A stretch of DNA of 58,749 nt from DAIPXZ01 sp036782995 (GTDB lineage: Bacteria > Bacillota > Clostridia > Saccharofermentanales > Saccharofermentanaceae): assembly GCA_036782995.1 (NCBI GenBank), contig DAIPXZ010000007.1:1-58749 (forward strand), in the 5' to 3' direction. How positions within the stretch are numbered: position 1 is the stretch's first letter; each line of letters opens with the position of its first letter. The notes under the pieces were generated by a model. That model did not search any database, had not been told where the DNA came from, and worked only from the letters and a program-made list of their open reading frames with translations. Shown in pieces: positions 16,875 through 25,635 of this stretch. The position numbers and the translations under genes are program-made.

Positions 16875-18149
16875 ATGCAAAATCAAAATGTGAAAACGAA
16901 AACCGGCGCGAATCGCGTTGTGATTACGGGAATGGGCGTTATCTCGCCAGTCGGAAATGATACGGAAACTTTTTTCGATGCACTGGTCGAAGGGAAAATT
17001 GGCGTGAGAAAGACCGAGGACTCTCGATTTGCTGGATATAAGGTGACACTTGCGGCGGAGGTTCTGGATTTCGAGCCGGAGAAGTACATGGATAAGAAGG
17101 AAGCACGTCGTATGGACCGATATTGCCAATTTGCATTAGCAGCGGCTGACGAAGCGGTCAAGATGTCCGGGTTACCGCTTGCAGATATGGATCCATTTAC
17201 TGTCGGCGCCATAATCGGCTCCGGTGTTGGTGGATTAACAACCATGCATAACCAATATGACGTGCTTTTCAATAAGGGTGGAGAAACACGTATATCGCCA
17301 CTTTTTATCCCGATGATGATTAGCAATATGGCAGCGGGACAAGTCGCTATGAAGTACGGAATTAAGGGCGCAAATTTCTGTGTTACGACTGCTTGTGCAT
17401 CGGGAACACATGCGATTGGTGAAGCCTTCCGCAAAATTAAGCACGGCGACTTAGAGGCGGCGATTGCAGGCGGCGCAGAGGCTCCGATTTCGGAAATCGC
17501 AATGGGTGGATTCACGAACATGAAGGCACTCAACACTGTGGATGATCCGAACCTCGGTTCACTTCCTTTTGATGCAAGAAGACAGGGCTTCGTTATCGCA
17601 GAGGGCGCGGGTATCCTCGTTCTTGAATCGATGGAGCATGCTCTTTCCAGAAATGCGACCATCTACGGCGAAATTATCGGATACGGGGCAACCGCAGATG
17701 CATATCACGTCACATCGCCTGACCCGGAAGGCAAGGGTGCGGCTGGTGCGATGAAGCTTGCCATGAAGGAAGCGGATGTTTGTCCTGAGGAGATTGATTA
17801 CATCAATGCACACGGAACAGGAACACCAATAAATGATAAGTATGAGACAAAAGCGATTAAGGATGCACTTGGAGAAGAGGCCGCATATAAAGTTGCTGTC
17901 AGCTCTACAAAGGGTGTCACAGGACATCTTCTCGGCGCGGCGGGCGGTGTAGAAGCCGTATGCATCGCACAGGCACTTCGCAAGGGAATCATTCCGCCGA
18001 CCGTTGGCTTGCAGGAGAAGGACCCGGAGTGTGATTTGGACTATGTACCGAATATCGCACGAAAAGCCGACATTAAAATTGCTATGAGTAATTCGCTCGG
18101 CTTTGGTGGACAAAATGCGACTTTGATCATGAAGAAAGTAGAGGACTAA
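16875..18149 (+). CDS. fabF: Beta-ketoacyl-ACP synthase II
   Basis: A 424-residue elongation condensing enzyme. Cys174 (TACASGTHA), His313 (NAHGTGTP) and His351 (GHLLGAAGG) form the active site. It starts RVVITGMGVISPVG after about 13 extra residues, and the ATG follows AAAGGAG. It extends acyl-ACP with malonyl-ACP in the cytoplasm. The stop is 3 bp before the accB start, so translation of the two is probably coupled. Confidence 0.95.
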   Translation: MQNQNVKTKTGANRVVITGMGVISPVGNDTETFFDALVEGKIGVRKTEDSRFAGYKVTLAAEVLDFEPEKYMDKKEARRMDRYCQFALAAADEAVKMSGLPLADMDPFTVGAIIGSGVGGLTTMHNQYDVLFNKGGETRISPLFIPMMISNMAAGQVAMKYGIKGANFCVTTACASGTHAIGEAFRKIKHGDLEAAIAGGAEAPISEIAMGGFTNMKALNTVDDPNLGSLPFDARRQGFVIAEGAGILVLESMEHALSRNATIYGEIIGYGATADAYHVTSPDPEGKGAAGAMKLAMKEADVCPEEIDYINAHGTGTPINDKYETKAIKDALGEEAAYKVAVSSTKGVTGHLLGAAGGVEAVCIAQALRKGIIPPTVGLQEKDPECDLDYVPNIARKADIKIAMSNSLGFGGQNATLIMKKVED

Positions 18150-18152
18150 ACC

Positions 18153-18677
18153 GTGGCTGTAACAAACGAAAACAAAAATACCAAGCTCGCCGTATTAGGA
18201 CTTACTATCGAAGATATCAAAGATCTGATGAGTCATATGAAAACGTGCGACACATCGACGCTTTCTATCGGAGAAGGTGAAAGCTCCATCAAAATTGAAC
18301 GCGAAAGTCGACTCGTATCACAGTCCTTCGCTCCGATTCTTTCGCCGCATTCCGAGAAGTACGATCTTGTCACAGAGTCAACAGAGAAAGCATCTGCTGA
18401 TGCTGTGCCGCAGGGACATGCGGTTACGAGTCCGGTGGTCGGTGTTTTCTATGACGCGGCCTCTCCGGAGGCGGAGCCATTCGTGAAGGTCGGTGATTAC
18501 GTGAAGGCGGGCGCCGTGCTTTGCATCATAGAAGCCATGAAATTGATGAATGAAGTAACTTCTCCGATTTCCGGTATTGTGACGGAAATCAAAGCGGAAA
18601 AGGCATGTCGCGTCGAATTCGGCGAGATTCTTTTCATGATTGAACCGGCTGTTCCGACGGAAGATGTGGAGAAATAA
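18153..18677 (+). CDS. accB: Biotin carboxyl carrier protein of acetyl-CoA carboxylase
   Basis: A 174-residue carrier. The C-terminal lipoyl/biotinyl domain (about 90-168) carries the biotin-accepting Lys130 in EAMKLMNE. The N-terminal 30-85 segment is a variable linker without the usual long Pro/Ala run. The likely start is GTG, 3 bp after fabF, with only a weak ribosome binding site, in line with coupled translation. It shuttles carboxyl groups between AccC and the AccDA carboxyltransferase encoded downstream. Confidence 0.93.
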   Translation: MAVTNENKNTKLAVLGLTIEDIKDLMSHMKTCDTSTLSIGEGESSIKIERESRLVSQSFAPILSPHSEKYDLVTESTEKASADAVPQGHAVTSPVVGVFYDAASPEAEPFVKVGDYVKAGAVLCIIEAMKLMNEVTSPISGIVTEIKAEKACRVEFGEILFMIEPAVPTEDVEK

Positions 18678-18697
18678 GCAGGTAGAAAGAGGAAAAT

Positions 18698-19138
18698 ATG
18701 GAAAATGTCATTATGAACCGTGAAGCCATTGAGGCGATAATACCGCACCGTGACCCGTTTATTCTCGTGGATGAAGTATTGCAAATGGATGAGACCCATA
18801 TTCGTGCGCGCAAATATGTTCGCGCCGATGAATACTATTTCAAAGGCCATTTCCCGGGCATGCCAATTATGCCGGGCGTGTTGATTGTCGAATCCATGGC
18901 GCAGGCCGGCGCAATTGTCGCGCTTTCACAAGAAGAAAACCGCGGTAAAATCGCTGTTTTTGCAGGCATCGATAAGGTTCGTATTAAGAAGTCAGTATTC
19001 CCGGGTGACACACTCGAGCTTGAGATGGAGCTTACCGGAAAAAGAGGCCCGATTGGTTTTGGCAAAGGTCGTGCGCTCGTCGGCGGTAAAGTGGCGGTCA
19101 CCGCCGAAATTATGTTCGCCATCACGGATCGTACTTAA
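18698..19138 (+). CDS. fabZ: 3-hydroxyacyl-ACP dehydratase
   Basis: A 146-residue hot-dog-fold dehydratase. The active site is His51 in GHFPGMPIMPG and Glu65 in VESMAQAG; HRDPFILVDEV is the usual N-terminal motif. It removes water from 3-hydroxyacyl-ACP. It sits between accB and accC, an order common in Firmicutes. A second in-frame ATG five codons on is possible, but the first has the better placed AGAGGA. Confidence 0.95.
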   Translation: MENVIMNREAIEAIIPHRDPFILVDEVLQMDETHIRARKYVRADEYYFKGHFPGMPIMPGVLIVESMAQAGAIVALSQEENRGKIAVFAGIDKVRIKKSVFPGDTLELEMELTGKRGPIGFGKGRALVGGKVAVTAEIMFAITDRT

Positions 19139-19156
19139 GAAAGGCAGGAACAAGCT

Positions 19157-20506
19157 TTGTTTTCGAAAGTTTTGATCGCCAACCGCGGCGAAATCGCGGT
19201 TACTGTTATTCGCGCGTGCCGCGACCTTGGGATTCAAACCGTGGCCGTGTGCTCGGAGGCGGATCGAAATGCCCTTCATGCCTGTCTAGCCGACGAATGT
19301 GTTTGCATTGGCCCTGCCTCCTCCAAAGACAGCTATCTTAATATGCAAGCCATTCTGTCTGCTTGTCTGACTACCGGCGCAGAGGCGATTCATCCGGGGT
19401 TCGGATTCTTATCTGAAAACCCACAATTTGCGCGGCTTTGTGAGAAATGCGGTATCACCTTTATCGGTCCTACCGCCTCTCTCATGGAGCAAATGGGGAA
19501 TAAGGCCAATGCTCGTTCAACTGCAGAATCAGCCGGCGTTCCGGTCATTCCAGGTTCGAAAGGCATTTTACGTTCTGTCACGGAAGCCAAAGAAGAGGCA
19601 AAGAGTATTGGTTTCCCTGTCATGATAAAAGCCTCGGCGGGTGGCGGTGGACGAGGAATGCGTGTCGCACAAAATGAAACAGAGCTGGAGGCGGCTTATT
19701 CCATGGCAAAGGCCGAGGCAAAAGCGTGTTTCGGTGACGATGAGATATACATGGAAAAGCTCGTTATCGAGCCTCGTCATATTGAAATCCAGCTACTTTG
19801 CGACGGATACGGTCACGCGGTTCACTTGGGAGATCGCGATTGCTCTGTACAAAGGAGAAATCAGAAAGTGATCGAAGAGGCATCATCGCCGTTCATGACC
19901 GAAGAACTCCGCATTCTTATGGGAGATGCCGCGGTTTGTCTCTCGCGAAAAATCGGGTATATTGGCGTCGGAACGATTGAATTCCTGGTGGATAAGGAAC
20001 GAAATTTCTACTTTATGGAAATGAACACACGCATCCAAGTCGAGCACCCAATCAGTGAAGCAATCACGGGCGTGAACTTGGTAGAAGAGCAAATTCGAGT
20101 CGCGGCGGGCGAAGTGCTTCGCTTTTCACAACGAGATATCGTGCTCAAAGGTCATGCCATCGAATGTCGTATCAATGCGGAAGACCCCGAAAATGATTTC
20201 CGCCCGTGTCCGGGCATCATTGAGACGCTCATTCTTCCGGGCGGCCAGGGCGTGCGCGTCGATAGTGCCATATATCCCGGATATGAGGTACCGCCGCATT
20301 ATGATTCACTCCTTTCAAAAGTTATTGTATGGGCACCCACGCGTGAGGAGGCTATCGTTCGAATGCGCCGTGCACTTACGGAATTCGTGATTGTCGGGGT
20401 GAAAACGAACATCGATTTCCATTTGTCTATATTAAGCGAACCGGATTTCATCGCCGGAATTTACGACAATACTTATCTGACGAAACGCATGAAAAACAAC
20501 GGCTGA
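19157..20506 (+). CDS. accC: Biotin carboxylase subunit of acetyl-CoA carboxylase
   Basis: A 449-residue ATP-grasp enzyme that carboxylates biotin on AccB. It begins FSKVLIANRGEIAVTVIRAC, has the glycine loop KASAGGGGRGM, the HIEIQ and EMNTRIQVEHP metal-site segments, and a C-terminal biotin carboxylase domain with ECRINAEDP. The start is TTG with AGGCAGGA upstream; no ATG or GTG fits better. Length matches the family. It is the seventh gene of the fab-acc operon. Confidence 0.94.
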   Translation: MFSKVLIANRGEIAVTVIRACRDLGIQTVAVCSEADRNALHACLADECVCIGPASSKDSYLNMQAILSACLTTGAEAIHPGFGFLSENPQFARLCEKCGITFIGPTASLMEQMGNKANARSTAESAGVPVIPGSKGILRSVTEAKEEAKSIGFPVMIKASAGGGGRGMRVAQNETELEAAYSMAKAEAKACFGDDEIYMEKLVIEPRHIEIQLLCDGYGHAVHLGDRDCSVQRRNQKVIEEASSPFMTEELRILMGDAAVCLSRKIGYIGVGTIEFLVDKERNFYFMEMNTRIQVEHPISEAITGVNLVEEQIRVAAGEVLRFSQRDIVLKGHAIECRINAEDPENDFRPCPGIIETLILPGGQGVRVDSAIYPGYEVPPHYDSLLSKVIVWAPTREEAIVRMRRALTEFVIVGVKTNIDFHLSILSEPDFIAGIYDNTYLTKRMKNNG

Positions 20507-20527
20507 CGGCCGCAAGAGGTACAGGAA

Positions 20528-22309
20528 ATGTCCAACGAAAAACCATTTGATGTGATTCGCTCCCGAATCAGTCATGATAAAGCTATCCGCGACGAAAAAG
20601 AGGCGCAACGTCTTAAGATGGTGAAAGCGAAGGTCGGCCAGCCCGGTATCAAAGATAGCTTTTCTTATTTGATGCCTATACCGGATGATCTTTGGATTCG
20701 CTGCCCGGCATGTCAAGGTGTCATGCTCCGCGAAGACTTCGAAACCAACCATAATGTCTGCTTGCATTGTGGTCATAACTTTCGCGTGGATGCACGCACC
20801 CGAATTGCGATGACCGTCGATGACGGTACATGGACGGAGCTATGGGAAAAGCTCTTTGGTGAAGACCCGATTGGCTTTCCACGGTACGAACACCGTCTTT
20901 CGAAGCTTCGTGAAAAGACCGGCATGACCGAAGCGGTGATTGTCGGACGCGCAGAAATTGGCGGTTTTCCGTGCATGGTCGGCGCGATGGACAGCAACTT
21001 TCTCATGGGTTCTATGGGCGCGGCAGTCGGCGAAAAAATCACTCGCCTCTTTGAGGAAGCTACAAAAGAGAAGCTCCCCGTCGTTCTATTCACAGCTTCT
21101 GGCGGTGCGAGAATGCAGGAAGGCATCATTTCGCTGATGCAAATGGCGAAAACAGCGGCGGCGGTCGAAGAACACTCGCGTGCAGGGCTTCTTTATCTGA
21201 CGATATTGACCGATCCGACAACGGGCGGCGTTACAGCGAGCTTTGCCTCGCTAGGCGACATTCTCATGTCCGAGCCGGGCACCCTCATCGGATTTGCCGG
21301 ACGTCGTGTTATCGAAGGCACGATCGCACAAGCCCTTCCAGACGATTTCCAACGAGCCGAATTCATTATGAAGCACGGCTTCTTGGACATAATTACTGAG
21401 CGAAAAGACATGCGCGCGGAAATCATCCGACTTCTTGCGCTTCATTCAACAGAAAAGCGTATCGCTGATCCGGAAGCAGGCATCCCGAAAGGCCGATTAC
21501 CATCCTTGCCGAAGCAAAGACCATCCGGTTCGAAATGTCTGCAATTAATTCGCCATAAAGATCGCCCGACACTCGACGATTACTTGCCGATGATTTTTAC
21601 CGATATTCATGAAACACACGGTGACCGTTTTTCTGGGGATGATCCTGCAATGTACACAGGCATAGCTCGATTGGGCGGCATTCCGGTCACCGTCATCGGT
21701 CACCGAAAAGGAAAAACGTTGCTGGAAAATCAAAAATGCAATTACGGTATGCCGCATCCTGAAGGATATCGCAAGGCGCTTCGAGCCTGTAAGCAGGCGG
21801 AAAAATTTGGCCGTCCGATTATCACCTTTGTCGATACACCGGGCGCCTATTGCGGCGTCGCTGCAGAAGAACGAGGACAGGGTGAGGCGATTGCGCGTAA
21901 TCTTTATAAGATGATGTCACTTCACGTCCCGATCATCTCAATCGTCATCGGCGAAGGCGGAAGCGGCGGAGCACTTGGTATCGCAATCTGTGATCAGCTG
22001 GCGATGACCGGCAATGCCATCTATTCTGTGATATCGCCACGCGGATTTGCCTCGCTTTTATGGAAAGATCCAACGCGTGAATCCGAAGCGGCGGATACTG
22101 CGCGAATCACGGCGTACGACTTACAGGAGCTCGGAATTTGCGACACGATATTGGCTGAGCCGGGAGAAGGATCGCACACCAGTCCAGAGCGCATGGCCGC
22201 TACCATGAAAACCTATCTTTTACGTGAGACAGAAAAACAGATAAAAGCATATCAGACTGACATTGATGCGGCACTTTTGCTTCGAAAAGCGAAGTTTCGG
22301 AAGCTGTGA
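20528..22309 (+). CDS. accDA: Fused acetyl-CoA carboxylase carboxyltransferase beta-alpha (AccD-AccA)
   Basis: A 593-residue chain joining both carboxyltransferase subunits, which are usually separate. Residues 1 to about 315 are AccD: zinc ribbon Cys59, Cys62, Cys78, Cys81, then FTASGGARMQEG and LTDPTTGGVTASFA. Residues from about 335 are AccA: RPTLDDYLPMIF, KCNYGMPHPEGYRKA, DTPGAYCG, GEGGSGGALG. The join (about 312-335) is Pro/Gly/Lys-rich. AccA appears to lack part of its usual N-terminal helical region. The enzyme transfers the carboxyl group from biotin to acetyl-CoA, making malonyl-CoA for FabD. It is the last gene of the operon and starts 21 bp after accC. Confidence 0.94.
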   Translation: MSNEKPFDVIRSRISHDKAIRDEKEAQRLKMVKAKVGQPGIKDSFSYLMPIPDDLWIRCPACQGVMLREDFETNHNVCLHCGHNFRVDARTRIAMTVDDGTWTELWEKLFGEDPIGFPRYEHRLSKLREKTGMTEAVIVGRAEIGGFPCMVGAMDSNFLMGSMGAAVGEKITRLFEEATKEKLPVVLFTASGGARMQEGIISLMQMAKTAAAVEEHSRAGLLYLTILTDPTTGGVTASFASLGDILMSEPGTLIGFAGRRVIEGTIAQALPDDFQRAEFIMKHGFLDIITERKDMRAEIIRLLALHSTEKRIADPEAGIPKGRLPSLPKQRPSGSKCLQLIRHKDRPTLDDYLPMIFTDIHETHGDRFSGDDPAMYTGIARLGGIPVTVIGHRKGKTLLENQKCNYGMPHPEGYRKALRACKQAEKFGRPIITFVDTPGAYCGVAAEERGQGEAIARNLYKMMSLHVPIISIVIGEGGSGGALGIAICDQLAMTGNAIYSVISPRGFASLLWKDPTRESEAADTARITAYDLQELGICDTILAEPGEGSHTSPERMAATMKTYLLRETEKQIKAYQTDIDAALLLRKAKFRKL

Positions 22310-22387
22310 GTATTATTCTCTTTTTCTGTTATAATGTTTCTGATTATTTCATTTATTGGAAACATGATTTCGGGGGAGGAATGAAAA

Positions 22388-23236
22388 ATGAGTACTTGTC
22401 GCTTTTGCGGTGAAGAGGGCGGAATCGGTAATTATTGCAAACAGTGTGGAGCACCGATGGCGTCTGACGCGAAGGGTCTTGATTTTTCAAGTGAGAGTGA
22501 ATCTCTTGTAACAGGCGGCACCTATAAAGCAGCGGTTTCGAATTCCAAGCCGGCACCGACGCCTACTCCGGAAGTGCCAGACGCTCCTATAACGGAAGAA
22601 GCGAGCCCTGTATTTGTACCGATAACCGAACCGGCACAGGAGGCTTCTCCGGTAACGACACCGATTAATTCGGATGCGTCTGCCATCGAGCCGATGGATG
22701 ATTTCGATATGGAAATGGGTATGGTCGATGAAGAAACGACGAAGCCTTTGTTTAAACCTCTAAATGAGCAACCGAATGCTGACACCGCCATTTTTAAAAG
22801 AGAGACACACCAAGCTTCTTTTAACCCGGGTTCCGAGCGTGGCGATCGTAAGGTTTTGTATCAGGAAAATTTCGACAAGCATGTGGTGCATAGCCCTGTA
22901 CCGGTCCCCGAACCGGCGGCGGACCCTGGCGAGCAAAATCCGAAGCAGATATTAAGAAATATGTCGATTTCAACAAAGATGATGGCGATGCACAAAATTG
23001 CACTAATCTCATTGATTGCCCAATGTATATGTTTGACCATGTGTTGCTTATCCAATATTGTTTCTGTGATTCTTTCCATTATTGCCATGGTCTCTATCAA
23101 AAAAGCCACGACGGCAGATACTGAAACGGAAGCAAACAGACTATATAAACAAACAAAGGTATTAGTCATTTTATCGTGGTGCCTGTTTGCATTTACCCTT
23201 TTCGTTTTGTGGCTCATCCTATTCTTCCAAGAGTAA
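22388..23236 (+). CDS. Zinc-ribbon membrane protein of unknown function
   Basis: A 282-residue protein. The N-terminus has a four-Cys zinc ribbon (CRFCGEEGG then YCKQCG). A long low-complexity Pro/Thr/Glu-rich middle (about 45-190) follows, then two membrane helices near 205-238 and 257-280. The helices flank a polar AMVSIKKATTADTE loop, the arrangement seen in DUF4190/CD225-like proteins. The family was not identified with certainty. It has its own -10 (TATAAT near 22330) and GGGGGAGGA before the ATG. Its last 27 codons and stop lie in the first copy of a 117-bp tandem duplication, so the protein itself is intact. Confidence 0.75.
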   Translation: MSTCRFCGEEGGIGNYCKQCGAPMASDAKGLDFSSESESLVTGGTYKAAVSNSKPAPTPTPEVPDAPITEEASPVFVPITEPAQEASPVTTPINSDASAIEPMDDFDMEMGMVDEETTKPLFKPLNEQPNADTAIFKRETHQASFNPGSERGDRKVLYQENFDKHVVHSPVPVPEPAADPGEQNPKQILRNMSISTKMMAMHKIALISLIAQCICLTMCCLSNIVSVILSIIAMVSIKKATTADTETEANRLYKQTKVLVILSWCLFAFTLFVLWLILFFQE

Positions 23237-23389
23237 AACGAACAGAATAGACGGATGATATGCAGGTAACCTAAGGTATTAGTCATTTTATCGTGGTGCC
23301 TGTTTGCATTTACCCTTTTCGTTTTGTGGCTCATCCTATTCTTCCAAGAGTAAAACGAACAGAATAGACGGATGATATGCAGGTAACCT
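23156..23389. repeat. Perfect 117-bp tandem duplication
   Basis: Copy 1 (23156-23272) and copy 2 (23273-23389) are identical in every base. Copy 1 holds the last 27 codons and stop of the zinc-ribbon gene plus 36 bp downstream. Copy 2 repeats that tail without a start. Perfect identity suggests a recent event or an assembly artefact. The rest of 23390-23486 shows nothing I can assign. Confidence 0.97.
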
Positions 23390-23486
23390 GTTGTTGTTAT
23401 TCAAAAGCCCCGGATGGATCGGTTTTGTTAATTCTACTCGAAAGAAATGAATGAAAAAACGCAATCGACGGCAGCTCCAATTATTA

Positions 23487-23515
23487 TTGTATTTGTCGAT
23501 TAATTGTGATATATT
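23487..23515 (+). promoter_or_regulatory. Promoter of lipoprotein gene
   Basis: TTGTAT (23487-23492) and TATATT (23510-23515) are 17 bp apart, about 60 bp before the lipoprotein start. Confidence 0.5.
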
Positions 23516-23578
23516 CGAAGAGATATTATGGCTCGGTGAGTTCATAATGTGATGAAAAGAAAGAGAAGGAGATACGTT

Positions 23579-24079
23579 ATGAAGAATTTGAAGAAGGTTT
23601 TGGTCGTAGTTCTTGCTTTTGCAATGATGCTCTCCATGACAGCTTGCACAAAGTCGATTTCTGGGGATGATTTTGAGGATATCATGGATGATCTCGATTA
23701 CAACGTAAGAGAGTATGATGACACAGATAAGGGAATCAAAGAGCAATGGGTAGCTTATGACGACGATTACGAGTACTATGTTACCTACATGCGTTACAAG
23801 GATGCTGAAGATGCAAAGGACGATTTCAACGATGCATATGATGATCTGAAGGATGCAAAGGATGATGAAGAGTTTGAGGGTAAGCTCAGCAAATCTATTT
23901 TTGGCGCCAAGAAGATTACAGTGAACGGCGAGTTTGATGATAGCGATGATTGGGCCGATGGCGAAATGTACATGGTGATTATTCTTGCGGATGATACAAT
24001 CATCACATTGATAGCATCTGACAACGGTAAGAGCGACGTTAAGGAAATTGACAACATCGTTAAAGAATTGGGATATTAA
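23579..24079 (+). CDS. Acidic lipoprotein, paralogue A
   Basis: A 166-residue protein with a lipoprotein signal (MKNLKK, hydrophobic core, Cys23 in SMTACTKS). The mature part is very rich in Asp and Tyr and has no family I recognise. It shares a pattern with the next gene: an early F-x3-M, EQW-x-A, RY-x2-AE-x-A, then AK-x-D-x-EF-x-G, K-x-T-x2-GEF, and a hydrophobic strand near the end. That makes the two paralogues. The ATG is set by AGAAGGAGAT. It is predicted to be anchored on the outer face of the membrane; its role is unknown. Confidence 0.75.
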   Translation: MKNLKKVLVVVLAFAMMLSMTACTKSISGDDFEDIMDDLDYNVREYDDTDKGIKEQWVAYDDDYEYYVTYMRYKDAEDAKDDFNDAYDDLKDAKDDEEFEGKLSKSIFGAKKITVNGEFDDSDDWADGEMYMVIILADDTIITLIASDNGKSDVKEIDNIVKELGY

Positions 24080-24102
24080 TTCATAATTGATACCGTAACA
24101 AA

Positions 24103-24139
24103 CAAAGAGGCTTTGACTTTAATGTCATGGCCTCTTTTT
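24103..24139 (+). terminator. Terminator after lipoprotein A
   Basis: AAAGAGGC pairs with GCCTCTTT (plus GAC/GTC inside), followed by a T run. Confidence 0.75.
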
Positions 24140-24299
24140 GTTGGCTTAAAATGCAAGTGATGATTACGATTTAGTAGCTTACAATCATGATACGCTTGTT
24201 TATTTAAATTTATCAAAAGGAAATCTTTGTTTTCCTTTCAATTCCTGTTAGAATAAAAGCATCTGTGAAAGGTTTGTATGAAGGAATAAGGAGATAAGC

Positions 24300-24839
24300 A
24301 TGAAACGAGTGTTTTATTTTCTCATCGCAATAATCGTTGTCGTACAGCTCTTTTCTTTTACGGCTTGTGGACCTGCTGAGCGATATGCGAATGTGAGACA
24401 GATTAATGCCATTGATGCGACATCATTCGAATCGACTATGACGAAACACGGGTATAGACTCGTCGAACATGATTTGCCAGACGCGAATTTTGTTGAGCAA
24501 TGGGATGCAAGAAACGATTCGGAATTGATTGTTTATTCTTTCTTCCGATACGAAAGTGCAGAGGAGGCGCAAGCCGCCTATGACTGGCTTCTTGAAGCTA
24601 TACAGCAAGCCAAGCAGGACTCCGAGTTTTCAGGTTCAGTGGAATTCGAATCTGATCCGGTCGATAAATTAACAATGATAGGTGAGTTCAGCAATTTCCG
24701 TGATGTATCCGGTTACCATGCTATTGTTGTGGTACATGTAGAGGATACAGTACTCACTTTCGATGCAAAAACATATAACGAGGAGACCAAGGCGGAGTTG
24801 GATGCGATTTTATTAGAGTTCAATTACGCACCCTTGTGA
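24300..24839 (+). CDS. Lipoprotein, paralogue B
   Basis: A 179-residue lipoprotein with Cys23 in FSFTACGP, the same position as paralogue A. It shares the EQW-x-A, RY-x2-AE-x-A and AK-x-D-SEF-SG pattern with A but is less acidic. No known domain was recognised. The ATG follows AAGGAGAT. It has its own terminator, so A and B are separate units rather than one operon. The next genes encode a two-component system and an ABC transporter, whose membrane environment these lipoproteins may share. Confidence 0.75.
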   Translation: MKRVFYFLIAIIVVVQLFSFTACGPAERYANVRQINAIDATSFESTMTKHGYRLVEHDLPDANFVEQWDARNDSELIVYSFFRYESAEEAQAAYDWLLEAIQQAKQDSEFSGSVEFESDPVDKLTMIGEFSNFRDVSGYHAIVVVHVEDTVLTFDAKTYNEETKAELDAILLEFNYAPL

Positions 24840-24858
24840 CAGAAAATATGTGTTTATT

Positions 24859-24892
24859 ATGAAAGAGCGTGGTTCTGTCCGCGCTCTTTTTT
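24859..24892 (+). terminator. Terminator after lipoprotein B
   Basis: AAAGAGCG and CGCTCTTT pair around a short loop, followed by a T run. Confidence 0.75.
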
Positions 24893-24921
24893 GTTCTCAT
24901 TATCCGCACGTGGTTTCATGC

Positions 24922-24927
24922 TATAAT
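24922..24927 (+). promoter_or_regulatory. -10 element of the two-component operon
   Basis: TATAAT about 35 bp before the regulator start. The -35 region is poor, which fits an activated promoter. Confidence 0.45.
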
Positions 24928-24960
24928 AAATAGAACTTCTCCGCGGGAGGTATGGGTTTA

Positions 24961-25635
24961 ATGAATCGCATTTTGTTGGTTGAAGATGACCCGAGTATTA
25001 TCACCAGTTTGACAGCTTTTTTGAAGACCGAAGGATATATCGTTGAATGGGCTTCTGGGCAGGAAGCTGCACTTCGCATGATAGCCGCAGCTGAATACGA
25101 TCTCGCACTTCTGGACGTTTCACTGAATGATGGTAATGGGTATGCCGTGTGTTCTGCCATTAAAGCACATTCAGATACGCCAGTGATTTTCGTGACGGCA
25201 TCCGGAGACGAGTATAGCGTCGTCACGGGGCTTGATATGGGTGCCGATGACTATATCAGCAAACCATTTCGGCCGAGAGAATTACTGTCCCGTATTAAAA
25301 GCGTGCTTCGCCGTTCTGGTAAGAAGCAAGATGTGACGGAGCTTGGTAGTATATCAATTGATATCGGACGTGCGACTGTAACGAAAAACGGAAACGAAAT
25401 TATTCTGTCAGCATTGGAATATCGATTGCTCTTGCTCTTTTGTAACAATAAAGGAAACGTATTGACACGTGCTAAGATATTACAGGATTTATGGGATGTG
25501 GCTGGCGACTATGTGAACGACAACACACTCACGGTATACATTAAAAGATTGCGCGAAAAAGTAGAAGATGACCCGTCTGAGCCGACACTCATCAAGACGA
25601 TTCGCGGCATTGGATATCGGGCGGATGACAAATGA
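24961..25635 (+). CDS. OmpR-family response regulator
   Basis: A 224-residue DNA-binding regulator. The receiver domain has the acidic pocket EDD (8-10), phospho-acceptor Asp52 (LALLDVSL) and a conserved Lys near 102 (ISKPF). A winged-helix output domain fills about 130-222, ending TLIKTIRGIGYR. ATG 24961 is preferred over an ATG nine bases earlier because GGGAGG would otherwise be too close. It overlaps the kinase gene by 4 bp. The three GTCAC repeats before the ABC transporter are its likely target. Confidence 0.93.
   Translation: MNRILLVEDDPSIITSLTAFLKTEGYIVEWASGQEAALRMIAAAEYDLALLDVSLNDGNGYAVCSAIKAHSDTPVIFVTASGDEYSVVTGLDMGADDYISKPFRPRELLSRIKSVLRRSGKKQDVTELGSISIDIGRATVTKNGNEIILSALEYRLLLLFCNNKGNVLTRAKILQDLWDVAGDYVNDNTLTVYIKRLREKVEDDPSEPTLIKTIRGIGYRADDK

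Noticed and set aside
16883..17662. Minus-strand frame of 259 codons opposite fabF
   Set aside because: Shadow of fabF in the complementary frame; no start signal and no protein-like motif.
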